The notes under the pieces were generated by a model, which was not told the DNA's origin, ran no database searches, and was given only the letters and a program-made list of their open reading frames with translations. A program made the position numbers and the translations under genes. Shown here piece after piece: positions 1 through 9,000 of a stretch of 64,000 nt of DNA (its first letter is position 1; the number at the start of each line of letters is the position of its first letter). Origin of the DNA: Streptomyces sp. B3I8 (GTDB lineage Bacteria > Actinomycetota > Actinomycetes > Streptomycetales > Streptomycetaceae); assembly GCF_030816915.1 (NCBI RefSeq), contig NZ_JAUSYN010000002.1, positions 3,609,501-3,673,500 on the forward strand, written 5' to 3'.

Positions 1-395
1 CCCCACGGGGACTGATCGTGCCGAACATCAAGGACGCGCACGCCCAGACGCTGCCGCAGCTGGCCGCGTCCCTCGGCGAACTGGTGGCCACCGCCCGCGA
101 GGGGAAGACCTCCCCGGCGGCCATGCAGGGCGGTACGGTGACCATCACCAACGTCGGCGTCTTCGGTGTCGACACCGGAACACCGCTGCTCAACCCCGGG
201 GAGTCCGCGATCCTGGCGGTCGGCGCGATCAAGCTCCAGCCGTGGGTCCACAAGGGCAAGGTGAAGCCGCGCCAGGTCACCACCCTCGCCCTGAGCTTCG
301 ACCACCGGCTGGTCGACGGCGAACTGGGCTCCAAGGTCCTGGCCGACGTCGCCGCGGTCCTGGAGCGCCCGAAGAGGCTGATCACCTGGGGGTGA
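1..395 (+). CDS. 2-oxoacid dehydrogenase E2 acyltransferase, C-terminal fragment
   Basis: The frame is open from the left edge, so only about the last 130 residues are present and the start lies outside the window. They form the end of the catalytic domain of a dihydrolipoamide acyltransferase (E2), which moves the acyl group from lipoamide to CoA in a pyruvate or branched-chain keto-acid dehydrogenase complex. Visible signatures are [11 protein letters not shown] at the edge, TITNVGVFG, and the active-site motif SFDHRLVDG with the catalytic His and Asp. The lipoyl and E1/E3-binding domains are not in view, so substrate class cannot be decided; in Streptomyces a bkd (branched-chain) operon is known in this neighbourhood (from memory). 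A strong hairpin follows the stop codon, so this is the last gene of its operon. Confidence 0.9.
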   Translation, partial: PRGLIVPNIKDAHAQTLPQLAASLGELVATAREGKTSPAAMQGGTVTITNVGVFGVDTGTPLLNPGESAILAVGAIKLQPWVHKGKVKPRQVTTLALSFDHRLVDGELGSKVLADVAAVLERPKRLITWG

Positions 396-422
396 CCGGC
401 CGGGCACGGTAGGCCGCCGAAA

Positions 423-467
423 GGCGGAAGGAGCGCCGCATGTGGGAGATGCGACGCTCCTTCCGCC
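423..467 (+). terminator. Hairpin terminator after E2 gene
   Basis: A perfect 13-bp inverted repeat (GGCGGAAGGAGCG with its complement at 455-467) begins 28 bases after the E2 stop codon, with a 19-base loop. No U-tract follows, as is usual for Streptomyces terminators. Confidence 0.75.
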
Positions 468-597
468 GTTTCCGGCCGCGGTACGGCCGCCCGTCAGGGC
501 CGGCCGAGCACGTACACCGGCGCCCCCTGTGCATGGCGGACCGACCACCACGTGCGTACCGGGGACTCCTCGGGTGGCGAGGCGGCCGGACAGCGGG

Positions 598-631
598 AAG
601 GGGCCCGCCGGGCGAAGCCGGCGAGCCCCTT
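598..631 (-). terminator. Hairpin terminator after D,D-carboxypeptidase gene
   Basis: A 14-bp stem with one mismatch (598-611 against 618-631) and a 6-base loop lies about 40 bases past the stop of the minus-strand carboxypeptidase gene. Together with the hairpin at 423-467 it separates the two convergent genes. Confidence 0.55.
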
Positions 632-668
632 CCCGGTGGCGGCCCGGGTGGGGCCGCCGTCCGCCGGA

Positions 669-1562
669 TCAGACGGCGAAGCCGTAGTTCAGCAGCTTCT
701 TCGCGTCGGCGGTGCGGTTGGCGACGGAGGAGGACGCCAGGACCGTGCCGATGACCGTCTTGCCGTTCCGGGTCGCGGCGAAGACCAGGCAGTACTTGGC
801 CTCCGGGCCCGAGCCCGTCTTGACGCCGATGGTGCCGCTGTAGCCGCTGAGCAGCGGGTTGGTGTTGCTCCAGTTCATGTAGCGGTAGCCGCCGCTCTTG
901 GTGGTCACCTTCTGCTTGGTGGACTTGGTCTTGACCACCGAGCGGAACGTGGAGTTCTTGAGCGCGTTGCTCGCGAGCTTGGTCAGGTCGCGCGGCGTGG
1001 AGTAGTTGTTGCCGCTGCCGATGCCGTCGAACGAGTCGAAGTGCGTGTTGGTCAGGCCGAGACTCCTGGCGGTCGAGTTCATCTTGGAGAGGAACGACTT
1101 CACCCGCGCCGAACGGGACGAGCCGGAGCCGAACTTGTCGGCGAGCGCGTAGGCCGCGTCACAACCCGAGGGCAGCATCAGCCCGTACAGGAGCTGACGG
1201 ACGGTCACCTTGTCGCCGACGATGAGGTGGGCGGAGGAGGCGTTGTTGCGGACGATGTAGTCGCTGTACGCCTTCTGGATCGTGACCTTGGAGTCCAGGT
1301 TCAGGTGGGACTGGGACAGCACCACCTTCGCCGTCATGATCTTCGTGGTGGAGCCGGTCGACAGCCGGGTGTCGGCCTTCTTGGTGTACAGGGACTTGCC
1401 GGTTCCGTTGTTCATCACGAACCCGCCCTTGGCGGTGATCGTGGGCTTGGTGACGGCCTGCGCGGGAGCCGCGGTGAGGGCTCCGGTGGTCAGCACGGCG
1501 CCGGTGGTGACCACGGCGGCGGCGGCCCTGCGGAGCCGAGCGCCCCTAATAGCGGTAATCAA
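669..1562 (-). CDS. D-alanyl-D-alanine carboxypeptidase (serine, S11-like)
   Basis: Secreted penicillin-binding-protein-type peptidase that trims the terminal D-Ala of peptidoglycan stem peptides outside the membrane. The three active-site motifs are present in order: STTK (SxxK nucleophile), SGC in place of the usual SGN, and KTG in GVKTGSG. The N-terminus is a clear signal peptide: IRGARLRR, a hydrophobic stretch and cleavage after APAQA. I chose the TTG at 1562 because GGAG sits 8 bases upstream and it gives a compact signal peptide (297 aa). An ATG at 1607 would add 15 residues but lacks a good ribosome-binding site. No C-terminal amphipathic anchor is obvious, so the enzyme may be released. 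Confidence 0.9.
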   Translation of the reverse strand: MITAIRGARLRRAAAAVVTTGAVLTTGALTAAPAQAVTKPTITAKGGFVMNNGTGKSLYTKKADTRLSTGSTTKIMTAKVVLSQSHLNLDSKVTIQKAYSDYIVRNNASSAHLIVGDKVTVRQLLYGLMLPSGCDAAYALADKFGSGSSRSARVKSFLSKMNSTARSLGLTNTHFDSFDGIGSGNNYSTPRDLTKLASNALKNSTFRSVVKTKSTKQKVTTKSGGYRYMNWSNTNPLLSGYSGTIGVKTGSGPEAKYCLVFAATRNGKTVIGTVLASSSVANRTADAKKLLNYGFAV

Positions 1563-1799
1563 CGTGAACGCTCCGATTGCGTCGTCTTGCACCGCTGTGC
1601 GTCGCATGTCCTGCGTCCGCACTCTGATGCGATGAAATGCCCCTGGAGGGCGGCGAGATGAAACTGCCGCCACTTCGTCAGACTTGTAAGTAGCACAAAA
1701 GGATGTGCTGTTGTCGAGGTGTGCCTCACACCGGTCCGGCGGGCGTCCACACTCCGGACGCCGGACCGCATGCGTACGTGTTGTATCTATGCTGTGCGC

Positions 1800-2504
1800 A
1801 TGTCTTCGCCGCCCGCCCGTACCGCCCCCGACGCGCCACCCACCCATCCCACGCCCACCCTGCCCGGCAAGCGGCCCCCGGCCGCCGACCGGGTGTACGC
1901 GCACGTCAAGCAGGGTGTGCTGGAGCGCCGCTACGAGGGTGGGACGCTGCTGACCGAGGGCGGCCTGGCCGAGGAGGCCGGCGTCTCGCGCACCCCCGTG
2001 CGGGAGGCGCTGCTCCGTCTGGAGGCGGAGGGCCTGCTGCGGCTCTACCCGAAGAAGGGCGCCCTCGTCCTGCCCGTCTCCGCCCAGGAGATCGCGGACG
2101 TCGTCGAGACCCGGCAGCTCGTCGAGGCGCACGCGGCCCGCAAGGCGGTGCCCGCGCCGCCCGCGCTCCTCGCCCGGCTGGAGGAACTGCTCGCCCGGCA
2201 GGAGGAGCAGGTCGCCGCCGGAGAGCTGGCCGAGGCAGCGGTCACCGACCGCTGCTTCCACGCCGAGATCGTGCGCAGCGGCGGCAACGAGATCCTCTCC
2301 CGTCTCTACGACCAGCTCCGCGACCGCCAGCTCCGCATGGGCGTCGCCGCCATGCACGCCCACCCCGAGCGGGTCACCAGGACGCTCACCGAACACGGGC
2401 AGATCCTCGAAGCGCTGCGCGACGGCGACGCCGAACAGGTCGTCGAACTGCTGCACGACCACGTCAGCTGGTTCTCCCACCTGGCCCGGGGAGAGGTCCG
2501 ATGA
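1800..2504 (+). CDS. GntR/FadR-family transcriptional regulator
   Basis: A 234-residue regulator with an N-terminal winged helix-turn-helix (about residues 25-90, including LAEEAGVSRTPVREALLRLE) and a C-terminal all-helical FCD ligand-binding domain (about 95-225) with metal-binding-type Asp/His positions (DRCFHAEI, HGQIL). The ATG at 1800 has no purine-rich site; a TATCTATGCT stretch 17 to 8 bases upstream suggests a promoter close to the start and a leaderless or near-leaderless transcript. The stop overlaps the start of the MFS gene (ATGA at 2501-2504), so the two are translationally coupled and the regulator most likely controls the transporter in response to its substrate, which the sequence does not reveal. 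Confidence 0.88.
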   Translation: MSSPPARTAPDAPPTHPTPTLPGKRPPAADRVYAHVKQGVLERRYEGGTLLTEGGLAEEAGVSRTPVREALLRLEAEGLLRLYPKKGALVLPVSAQEIADVVETRQLVEAHAARKAVPAPPALLARLEELLARQEEQVAAGELAEAAVTDRCFHAEIVRSGGNEILSRLYDQLRDRQLRMGVAAMHAHPERVTRTLTEHGQILEALRDGDAEQVVELLHDHVSWFSHLARGEVR

Positions 2505-3841
2505 GCGCGGCCTCCACCCCGTCCGTCCGCCTGCCCGGGGACCCGCCCGGCGGCCGGCGGGCGATCGCCGTCTGGTCGATCGGCGTCTGTGTCTACTTCG
2601 TCGCCGTCATCTTCCGTACGTCCCTGGGCGTGGCCGGACTGGACGCGGCGGACCGGTTCCATGTGAACGCCTCGGCGCTCTCCACGTTCTCGATCCTGCA
2701 GCTCCTGGTCTACGCGGGCATGCAGATCCCCGTCGGCCTGCTGGTCGACCGGCTCGGCACCAAGAAGGTGCTGACGATCGGCGTCGTGCTGTTCACCGCG
2801 GGGCAGCTCGGCTTCGCGTTCTCGCCGTCGTACGGCACCGCGCTCGCCTCCCGGGCGCTGCTGGGCTGCGGCGATGCGCTGACCTTCATCAGCGTGCTGC
2901 GTCTGGGCACCCGCTGGTTCCCGGCCCGGCGCGGCCCGATGGTCGCGCAGCTCGCCGGGCTGGCCGGCATGGCGGGCAACCTGGTCTCCACCCTGGTCAT
3001 CGCCCGGCTCCTGCACGGTCTGGGCTGGACGGCGGCCTTCGCGGGCAGCGCGCTCGCCGGCGCCGTCGTCCTCGTCCTGCTGGTGCTCTTCCTCGAGGAC
3101 CACCCCGAGGGCCACGCGCCGCAGCCCGTCCCGCACCAGGGCGCGGCCTACGTGCGCCGGCAGATCGCGGCGTCCTGGCGGGAGCCCGGCACCCGGCTCG
3201 GCATGTGGGTGCACTTCACCACGCAGTTCCCGGCGATGGTGTTCCTGCTGCTGTGGGGGCTGCCGTTCCTCGTCGAGGCGCAGGGGCTGTCCCGGGCGAC
3301 GGCCGGGGAGCTGCTGACCCTGGTGGTGCTGTCCAACATGGCCGTCGGACTGGTGTACGGGCAGCTCGTGGCCCGGCGCAACGCGGCCCGGCTGCCGCTG
3401 GCGCTCGGCACGGTGGGCGCGACGGCCCTGCTGTGGGCGGCCACGCTGTCGTACCCGGGCGACAGGGCGCCGATGTGGCTGCTGATCGCGCTCTGCGTGG
3501 TGCTGGGCGCGTGCGGACCGGCGTCGATGATCGGCTTCGACTTCGCCCGGCCCGCCAACCCGGCCGAACGTCAGGGCACGGCCTCCGGTATCACCAACAT
3601 GGGCGGTTTCGTCGCCTCGATGACGACACTGTTCGCGATCGGCGTGCTGCTGGACGCGACCGGGAACGACTACTCACTGGCGTTCTCCGCGGTGTTCGTC
3701 CTCCAGGCGCTCGGCATCAGCCAGATCCTGCGGCTGCGCGGACGCGTGGCGGTGCGCGAGCGGGAGCGGCTGGTGGCGAGCCGGGTGCAGACCGTGCACG
3801 TGCCGGTCGCCGCCGGCGGACCGGGGAAGGGCGTCTCGTAG
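2501..3841 (+). CDS. MFS transporter
   Basis: A 446-residue membrane protein of the major facilitator superfamily with about twelve hydrophobic segments in two halves. The loop 2-3 signature is visible as GLLVDRLGTKKV, and a long basic/polar central loop (EDHPEGHAPQ...) separates the halves. FARPANPAERQGTASGITNMGGF resembles the D-galactonate/nitrate-like branch, but the substrate cannot be assigned. It starts inside the stop codon of the GntR gene and is presumably regulated by it. The C-terminus is a cytoplasmic polar tail of about 40 residues. Confidence 0.88.
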   Translation: MSAASTPSVRLPGDPPGGRRAIAVWSIGVCVYFVAVIFRTSLGVAGLDAADRFHVNASALSTFSILQLLVYAGMQIPVGLLVDRLGTKKVLTIGVVLFTAGQLGFAFSPSYGTALASRALLGCGDALTFISVLRLGTRWFPARRGPMVAQLAGLAGMAGNLVSTLVIARLLHGLGWTAAFAGSALAGAVVLVLLVLFLEDHPEGHAPQPVPHQGAAYVRRQIAASWREPGTRLGMWVHFTTQFPAMVFLLLWGLPFLVEAQGLSRATAGELLTLVVLSNMAVGLVYGQLVARRNAARLPLALGTVGATALLWAATLSYPGDRAPMWLLIALCVVLGACGPASMIGFDFARPANPAERQGTASGITNMGGFVASMTTLFAIGVLLDATGNDYSLAFSAVFVLQALGISQILRLRGRVAVRERERLVASRVQTVHVPVAAGGPGKGVS

Positions 3842-3977
3842 GCCCGCGGGCGTCGCACGGTCCGGTGGGCGGAGGGCTGCGTCGCCGGGAGCACGCGTGC
3901 CCCCGGTCGCTCTCCCTCCGCCGGCGGTTCCGCCCTGTTCCCTCCGGTGTCACGTCGCCCGGTTCCGCCGGGTGACG

Positions 3978-4802
3978 CTACGGCGTGACCGTGAACTCCC
4001 GCAGGATGGCCGCCGTCAGCTCCGGGTCGCCCTCCGCCTTGATGCGGTCGGCGACCGCGTCCGCCGTGACCCTGCCGCAGGCCAGCCGCACGTACGTCTC
4101 CCAGTCCAGCGTCAGGCTGACCACCGGGCCCAGCGAGGGCGCGCCGTCTATCGACCCGCGCCCCTCCTCGTCCACCCGGACCGTGCGCAGGAACTCGATC
4201 GGGCCGTGCACGTCGATGACGACCGCGGAGCCGGGCGGCAGCCCCGCGTCCTTGGCGACCACCTTCGGCAGCCGGGCGAGCAGCAGGTCCCGGGCGATCT
4301 GGGCGCCCGGGGAGTCGAGGTTCCCGGGACGGCCGAGGGCGGCGCGCAGGTCCTGTTCGTGCACCCACACGTCGAAGGCCCGGTGGTGCATGGCTTCCTC
4401 CAGCGTCGGCTCGGTGCCGAGGGGGCCGCGCACCTTCGTGCCGGGATCGCGCGATTCGTTCCGTAGCTGGCGGTTGCGGCGGATGATCGTGTACTCCAGC
4501 TCGGAGGTCATCTCCGGGCCGGTGTGGTGCCGGCGGACGTCGACCTGCATCTCCATGTACCGCTGGTGCTCGTTGGTGACGTGGAAGAGGTCGCGCGGGA
4601 GGGTGTGGATCGGCCGCGGGTCGCCGAGCATCTCGCACTCCATCCCTATGACGTGCGAGACGACGTCGCGGACCGACCAGGCCGGGCACGGGGTCCGCCG
4701 GTTCCACTCGCCTTCCACGAGCGGCTGCACCAGCTCGGATATCGCGTCGATCGAGTGGGTCCAGGCGTCGGCGTAGGGCTGGAGGGTGGGATGCAGACTC
4801 AC
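3978..4802 (-). CDS. Maleylpyruvate-isomerase-family mycothiol-dependent enzyme
   Basis: A 274-residue protein with an N-terminal DinB/MDMPI four-helix domain (about residues 1-150). Candidate metal ligands typical of the family are seen in VRDVVSHVIGME and in HRAFDVWVHEQDLRAAL. The C-terminal region (about 160-270) is the SCP-2/MDMPI_C-like domain. Members use mycothiol, the actinobacterial thiol, as cofactor in isomerase or S-transferase reactions; the true substrate is unknown. The GTG at 4802 was chosen because GAGGGG lies just upstream and the following sequence (SLHPTLQPYADAW) matches the start of the helical domain. It is convergent with the MFS gene. Confidence 0.85.
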   Translation of the reverse strand: MSLHPTLQPYADAWTHSIDAISELVQPLVEGEWNRRTPCPAWSVRDVVSHVIGMECEMLGDPRPIHTLPRDLFHVTNEHQRYMEMQVDVRRHHTGPEMTSELEYTIIRRNRQLRNESRDPGTKVRGPLGTEPTLEEAMHHRAFDVWVHEQDLRAALGRPGNLDSPGAQIARDLLLARLPKVVAKDAGLPPGSAVVIDVHGPIEFLRTVRVDEEGRGSIDGAPSLGPVVSLTLDWETYVRLACGRVTADAVADRIKAEGDPELTAAILREFTVTP

Positions 4803-5031
4803 GGAACGGGACCCCTCGGGCGGTCGGTGCGCGGGCAGTTGTGGCGGCGGCGGTCGCCGACGGCGTTGTCGGTGGACGGAATGCTTCTGCGGTGGCCCCC
4901 AGCGTCGTGTCAACGTCTGTCAGCGGGTGTCCAGGACCGTTAAGTTACGCTGCTGTGGGGTACCCCGGCAGTGCTTTCGTGTGACGATCGTAGGCCCGGA
5001 CGGACGGGTCGAATGCCAGGACGGTGGTAGT

Positions 5032-5868
5032 GTGCGCGCCTCCCTCATCCAGATCGGCGTAGACGAGGACGAATCGGTCGAAGCGCGCCGCGCCCGCGCC
5101 GCCTGTCTCGTACGGGAACAGGCGGGTGCCGATCTGGTCGTGCTGCCCGAGCTGTGGACCACGGGAGCCTTCGCCTACGAGGCGTTCGCCGCCGAGGCGG
5201 AACCGCTGCGCGGTCCGACGTACGAGGCGATGGCCCGGGCGGCGCGCGACGCGGGCGTCTGGCTGCACGCCGGCTCGATCCCCGAGCGGGGCGCGGCGCA
5301 GCCCGCCGGGAGCCCGGCCGCCAAGAGCCCGGCCGCCGAAGGCCGGCTGTACAACACGTCACTTGTCCTCTCCCCCTCCGGCGAGCTCGCCGCCGCCTAT
5401 CGCAAGATCCACCGGTTCGGCTTCGACAAGGGCGAGGTCGTCCTGATGGGAGCGGGCGACACGCTGGTGACCGTGACCCTGCCGGAGACCACGATCGGCG
5501 TGGCCACCTGCTACGACCTGCGCTTCCCCGAACTGTTCCGCGGGCTCGTCGACGCCGGCGCCGAGACGCTTGTGATCCCGGCGGGCTGGCCGGAGCGCCG
5601 CCGCTCCCACTGGACGCTGCTGGCGCAGGCCCGCGCGGTCGAGAACCAGTCCTTCGTCCTCGCCTGCGGAACGGCCGGGACGCACGCCGGGGTTCCCCAG
5701 GCGGGTCACTCGATCGTGGTGGACCCCTGGGGCGAGGTCCTGGCCGAGGCAGGCCCGGACGAGGAGGTCCTCACGGTCGAGTTCGACCCGGCGAGGGTGG
5801 CGAGGACGAGGGACCAGTTCCCGGCCCTGAAGGACCGAGTCCTCGGCCTGACCCCACCGGCCGCCTGA
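5032..5868 (+). CDS. Carbon-nitrogen hydrolase (nitrilase superfamily)
   Basis: A 278-residue cytoplasmic amidase of the nitrilase/omega-amidase class. The catalytic Glu-Lys-Cys triad is present: E40 in LVVLPELW, K125 in YRKIHRFG and C160 in ATCYDLRFPEL. The length is normal for a single-domain member. An insertion rich in Ala/Pro around residues 88-104 (GAAQPAGSPAAKSPAAEG) is a low-complexity loop not seen in most homologues. The GTG at 5032 is preceded by AGGACGG; upstream in-frame codons have no coding character. The gene stands alone, divergent from the mycothiol-dependent enzyme gene, with about 230 bases between their starts. Confidence 0.88.
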   Translation: MRASLIQIGVDEDESVEARRARAACLVREQAGADLVVLPELWTTGAFAYEAFAAEAEPLRGPTYEAMARAARDAGVWLHAGSIPERGAAQPAGSPAAKSPAAEGRLYNTSLVLSPSGELAAAYRKIHRFGFDKGEVVLMGAGDTLVTVTLPETTIGVATCYDLRFPELFRGLVDAGAETLVIPAGWPERRRSHWTLLAQARAVENQSFVLACGTAGTHAGVPQAGHSIVVDPWGEVLAEAGPDEEVLTVEFDPARVARTRDQFPALKDRVLGLTPPAA

Positions 5869-5920
5869 CCCCGCCGGCCGCCTGACCCGCCGGCCGCCCG
5901 GCCCCGCCGGCCGCCGGCCC
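5854..5920 (+). repeat. Short direct repeats over the nitrilase stop codon
   Basis: The unit CCGCCGGCCGCCTGACC occurs nearly twice (5854-5870 and 5871-5887) and degenerates into further CCGGCC copies to about 5920. The stop codon lies in the first unit, so expansion would leave the protein end unchanged. The self-complementary GC core could also act as a weak terminator. Confidence 0.5.
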
Positions 5921-5945
5921 GCGGGGAGGCGACCGGGAAAGGCTC

Positions 5946-6467
5946 TCAGTCCTCCCCGACCCCGACTCCGACCCCGCTCCCCTCCCGCTCCTTCTCCGCG
6001 AGGTGGATCACGCACACCGCCACCGCGATCAGCAGCGCCGGGTCCGCGTCGTCACGGACGATGTCCACGCCGTACGTCTCCCGGATGTGCAGCCACCGCC
6101 GGGAGATCACCGCCAGCAGCTCCCCGTCGTACTCGACGGCGAACTCCCGGTCGAGGATCTTGCCGCTGACGTCCAGCTCGGTCCCGTCGGCCAGCGTGAC
6201 GCGGTAGTGGTTGCGCAGCAGCGACAGCCGTTTGCGGCGGATCGTGGCGAGCGGTTCGCCGGCCCGCTCGATCACCATCGTGTCGCGCAGCGCGAACATC
6301 TTCCGGTGGATGTCGATGAGGACGTTGCCGCCGGTGTCCTTCAGCTCGAAGGTGTCCCGCAGCCGCATCGCCTTGCCGTCGACGAGGAACGCCCTGGCGC
6401 CGTGCTCGTCCTCGATCCAGTAGTCGTCACCGATGCCGAGGAGCCGGTCGCGTACGAGGAATCTCAT
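5946..6467 (-). CDS. LURP-one-related / scramblase-fold protein
   Basis: A 173-residue protein with the beta-barrel-like LURP-one (Tubby/scramblase C-terminal) pattern: MRFLVRDRLLGIGDDYWIEDE, FLVDGKAMRLRDTFEL and alternating strands through residue 150. The C-terminal tail is low complexity (GSGVGVGVGED). Its biochemical role in bacteria is unknown; members are small soluble proteins. It ends convergently with the nitrilase gene. Confidence 0.8.
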   Translation of the reverse strand: MRFLVRDRLLGIGDDYWIEDEHGARAFLVDGKAMRLRDTFELKDTGGNVLIDIHRKMFALRDTMVIERAGEPLATIRRKRLSLLRNHYRVTLADGTELDVSGKILDREFAVEYDGELLAVISRRWLHIRETYGVDIVRDDADPALLIAVAVCVIHLAEKEREGSGVGVGVGED

Positions 6468-6642
6468 ACCCGTACGGCTTCCCCGGCGTCCCGCTCCGGA
6501 AAGCCGCCAGTGGGCGGACGGACCGGACCCCGCCCCGGGCGCCGTGTCCGGGTGCGACGGACGTCCACAGCCGGGCGTCTTTCGGACGCGAGGTTATCCA
6601 CAGGCCCGGAGGCTTTCCGCGCGGTCGTGCCACCCTTGACGC

Positions 6643-8472
6643 ATGAGTGAGAGCACATCCCGACGCGTCCGTGTCCGCGCCCCCGAGCTGGTGGGAAAGG
6701 GCGGCTGGCTGAACACGGGCGACACCCAGTACACCCTCGCCGACCTGCGCGGTCGCATAGTGATCCTTGATTTCTGGACCTTCTGCTGCATCAACTGCCT
6801 GCACGTCCTGGACGAGCTGCGGGAGTTGGAGGAGAAGCACCGGGACACGGTGGTGATCATCGGGGTGCACTCGCCGAAGTTCGTGCACGAGGCGGAGCAC
6901 CGGGCGGTGGTGGACGCCGTCGAGCGGTACGGAGTGGAGCACCCGGTGCTCGACGATCCGGAGCTGACCACCTGGAAGCAGTACGCGGTGCGGGCCTGGC
7001 CCACGCTGGTGGTGATCGACCCCGAGGGGTACGTGGTCGCCCAGCACGCGGGTGAGGGACACGCGCACGCGATCGAGAAGCTGGTAGAGGAGTTGGAGGC
7101 CGAGCACGAGGCCAAGGGCACCCTGCGCCGGGGGGACGGGCCGTACGTGGCGCCCGAGCCGGAGCCCACCACGCTCCGCTTCCCCGGCAAGGCGGTGCTG
7201 CTGCCCTCGGGGAACTTCCTGGTCAGCGACACCACCCGGCATCAGCTCGTGGAGCTGGCGGCGGACGGCGAGAGCGTGGTGCGGCGCATCGGCAACGGCG
7301 CGCGCGGCTTCGCGGACGGTCCGGCCGGGGCGGCGGCGTTCAACGAGCCGCAGGGCCTGGCGCTGCTGGACGACGGCGCGGTGGTCGTCGCCGACACCGT
7401 CAACCACGCGCTGCGCCGCCTGGACGTGGCCACCGGCGAGGTGACGACGCTCGCGGGCACCGGACGGCAGTGGTGGCAGGGCTCGCCCTCCTCCGGTCCG
7501 GCGCGCGAGGTGGACCTGTCCTCGCCGTGGGACGTGGCCGTGTTCGGCGGCCGGGTGTGGATCGCGATGGCGGGCGTGCACCAGCTGTGGACGTACGACC
7601 CCGCGTCGGAAACGGTCGGGGTCGCGGCGGGGACGACGAACGAGGGGCTGGTGGACGGACCCGGCGCCGAGGCCTGGTTCGCCCAGCCCTCCGGGCTCGC
7701 CGCCACGCCCGAGCGGCTCTGGCTCGCCGACTCCGAGACCTCGGCCCTGCGTTGGGTGGACACCGAGGGCGCCGTGCACACGGCGGTCGGCACCGGTCTG
7801 TTCGACTTCGGGCACCGGGACGGGGCGGCGGAGCAGGCCCTGCTCCAGCACCCGCTGGGGGTGACCGCGCTGCCGGACGGTTCGGTGGCGGTCAGCGACA
7901 CCTACAACCACGCGCTGCGCCGCTACGACCCGGCGACGGGCGAGGTCACCACGCTGGCCACGGATCTGCGTGAGCCCAGTGACGCGGTGGTCGTCGGCGG
8001 GGACATCGTGGTCGTGGAGTCGGCCCGGCACCGGCTGACCCGGCTGCGGCTGCCCGAGGAGGCGATCCGGGTGGACGCGGTGGCGCACCGCACGCGGCGG
8101 GCGGCGACGGAGGTGGCGGCGGGCGCGCTGCGCCTCGACGTGATCTTCCAGGCGCCGGCCGGTCAGAAGCTGGACACGCGCTACGGCCCCTCGACCCGGC
8201 TGCTGGTCTCCTCGACACCGCCGGAGCTGCTGCTGTCGGGCGAGGGCGCGGGCACGGATCTGGCGCGCACGCTGGAGCTGGACCCCTCCATACCCGAGGG
8301 GGTGCTGCACGTCTCGGCGATGGCCGCGTCCTGCGACGACGATGCCGCCAACGAGTACCCGGCGTGCCATGTCCACCAGCAGGACTGGGGTGTCCCGGTG
8401 CGCGTCACCGGGGACGGCGCGGACCGGCTGCCGCTGGTGCTGGCGGGGATGGACACCGCCGGGACCGGCTGA
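6643..8472 (+). CDS. Thioredoxin-like / NHL-repeat protein
   Basis: A 609-residue protein with an N-terminal thioredoxin/TlpA-like domain (about 10-160) whose redox motif is C49-I-N-C52 within WTFCCINC, followed by an NHL six-bladed beta-propeller (about 180-470; blades visible as LLPSGNFLVSDTTRHQL, ALLDDGAVVVADTVNHALRR and ALPDGSVAVSDTYNHALRR). A C-terminal domain of about 100 residues resembles the DsbD N-terminal fold. The order matches the NHLRC2 family. No signal peptide is seen, so it is probably cytosolic, possibly a disulfide reductase; its partner is unknown. The ATG directly follows a CACCCTTGACGC stretch without a Shine-Dalgarno sequence. Confidence 0.88.
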   Translation: MSESTSRRVRVRAPELVGKGGWLNTGDTQYTLADLRGRIVILDFWTFCCINCLHVLDELRELEEKHRDTVVIIGVHSPKFVHEAEHRAVVDAVERYGVEHPVLDDPELTTWKQYAVRAWPTLVVIDPEGYVVAQHAGEGHAHAIEKLVEELEAEHEAKGTLRRGDGPYVAPEPEPTTLRFPGKAVLLPSGNFLVSDTTRHQLVELAADGESVVRRIGNGARGFADGPAGAAAFNEPQGLALLDDGAVVVADTVNHALRRLDVATGEVTTLAGTGRQWWQGSPSSGPAREVDLSSPWDVAVFGGRVWIAMAGVHQLWTYDPASETVGVAAGTTNEGLVDGPGAEAWFAQPSGLAATPERLWLADSETSALRWVDTEGAVHTAVGTGLFDFGHRDGAAEQALLQHPLGVTALPDGSVAVSDTYNHALRRYDPATGEVTTLATDLREPSDAVVVGGDIVVVESARHRLTRLRLPEEAIRVDAVAHRTRRAATEVAAGALRLDVIFQAPAGQKLDTRYGPSTRLLVSSTPPELLLSGEGAGTDLARTLELDPSIPEGVLHVSAMAASCDDDAANEYPACHVHQQDWGVPVRVTGDGADRLPLVLAGMDTAGTG

Positions 8473-8523
8473 GCGCCGAGCACGGCAGGCGCGCCGGGCG
8501 CCGCGAGCGCCGAACACGGCAGG
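8471..8523 (+). repeat. Direct repeat after thioredoxin-NHL gene
   Basis: A 19-bp unit beginning GAGCGCCGA occurs at 8471-8489 (overlapping the stop codon) and at 8505-8523 with one difference. The surrounding bases are GC-palindromic and may end transcription between these convergent genes. Confidence 0.45.
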
Positions 8524-8581
8524 GGCGCGGCGGGCGCCCCGGGCCCGGCGGCCGTCGGACGCCGTCAGAGACCGGCGGCCG

Positions 8582-8839
8582 TCAGACCCCGTACCCGTCG
8601 CTGTAGCCGTCTCCGGTGTGATGGTGGTGGTGCCGTTCCTCCTCGACGACCGTCGTCGTGGGCGGCACCATGACGCGGCGGCGCCTGGCGATGCTGCTGA
8701 ACGTGGTGACCCCTATCAGACCGACGATCATGAAGATGAGGCCGACGAGATCGAGGTTGACACCGTTCATGTGCCAGTCGGTCGCGAACGTGAGGATGGC
8801 CCCCACGGCGATGAGGATGATGCATCCGCCCAGGCCCAT
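8582..8839 (-). CDS. Small two-TM protein (DUF6458-like)
   Basis: An 85-residue membrane protein. Residues 1-20 (MGLGGCIILIAVGAILTF) and about 28-47 (LDLVGLIFMIVGLIGVTTF) are two membrane helices, followed by a basic RRRR stop-transfer and a tail with a run of five histidines and YSDGYGV. This matches the actinobacterial DUF6458 family of unknown function. GGAGGG lies 8 bases before the ATG at 8839. The His run could bind metal, but nothing else supports that. Confidence 0.82.
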   Translation of the reverse strand: MGLGGCIILIAVGAILTFATDWHMNGVNLDLVGLIFMIVGLIGVTTFSSIARRRRVMVPPTTTVVEEERHHHHHTGDGYSDGYGV

Positions 8840-9000
8840 GAGATCGCCCTCCCTGTCGTGCCGGAACCTCCGGCCCTGTTCGGGTACCCCCGGCGCGCAC
8901 CGGCATGCGGGACCCCGGCTCCCGTCCGCCGCGCACGGGCGGAACGGGGATTCGACGGAGGCGTTCTGAGGAAGGGTCGGTTCCTGAGGGGGAGTCGGGC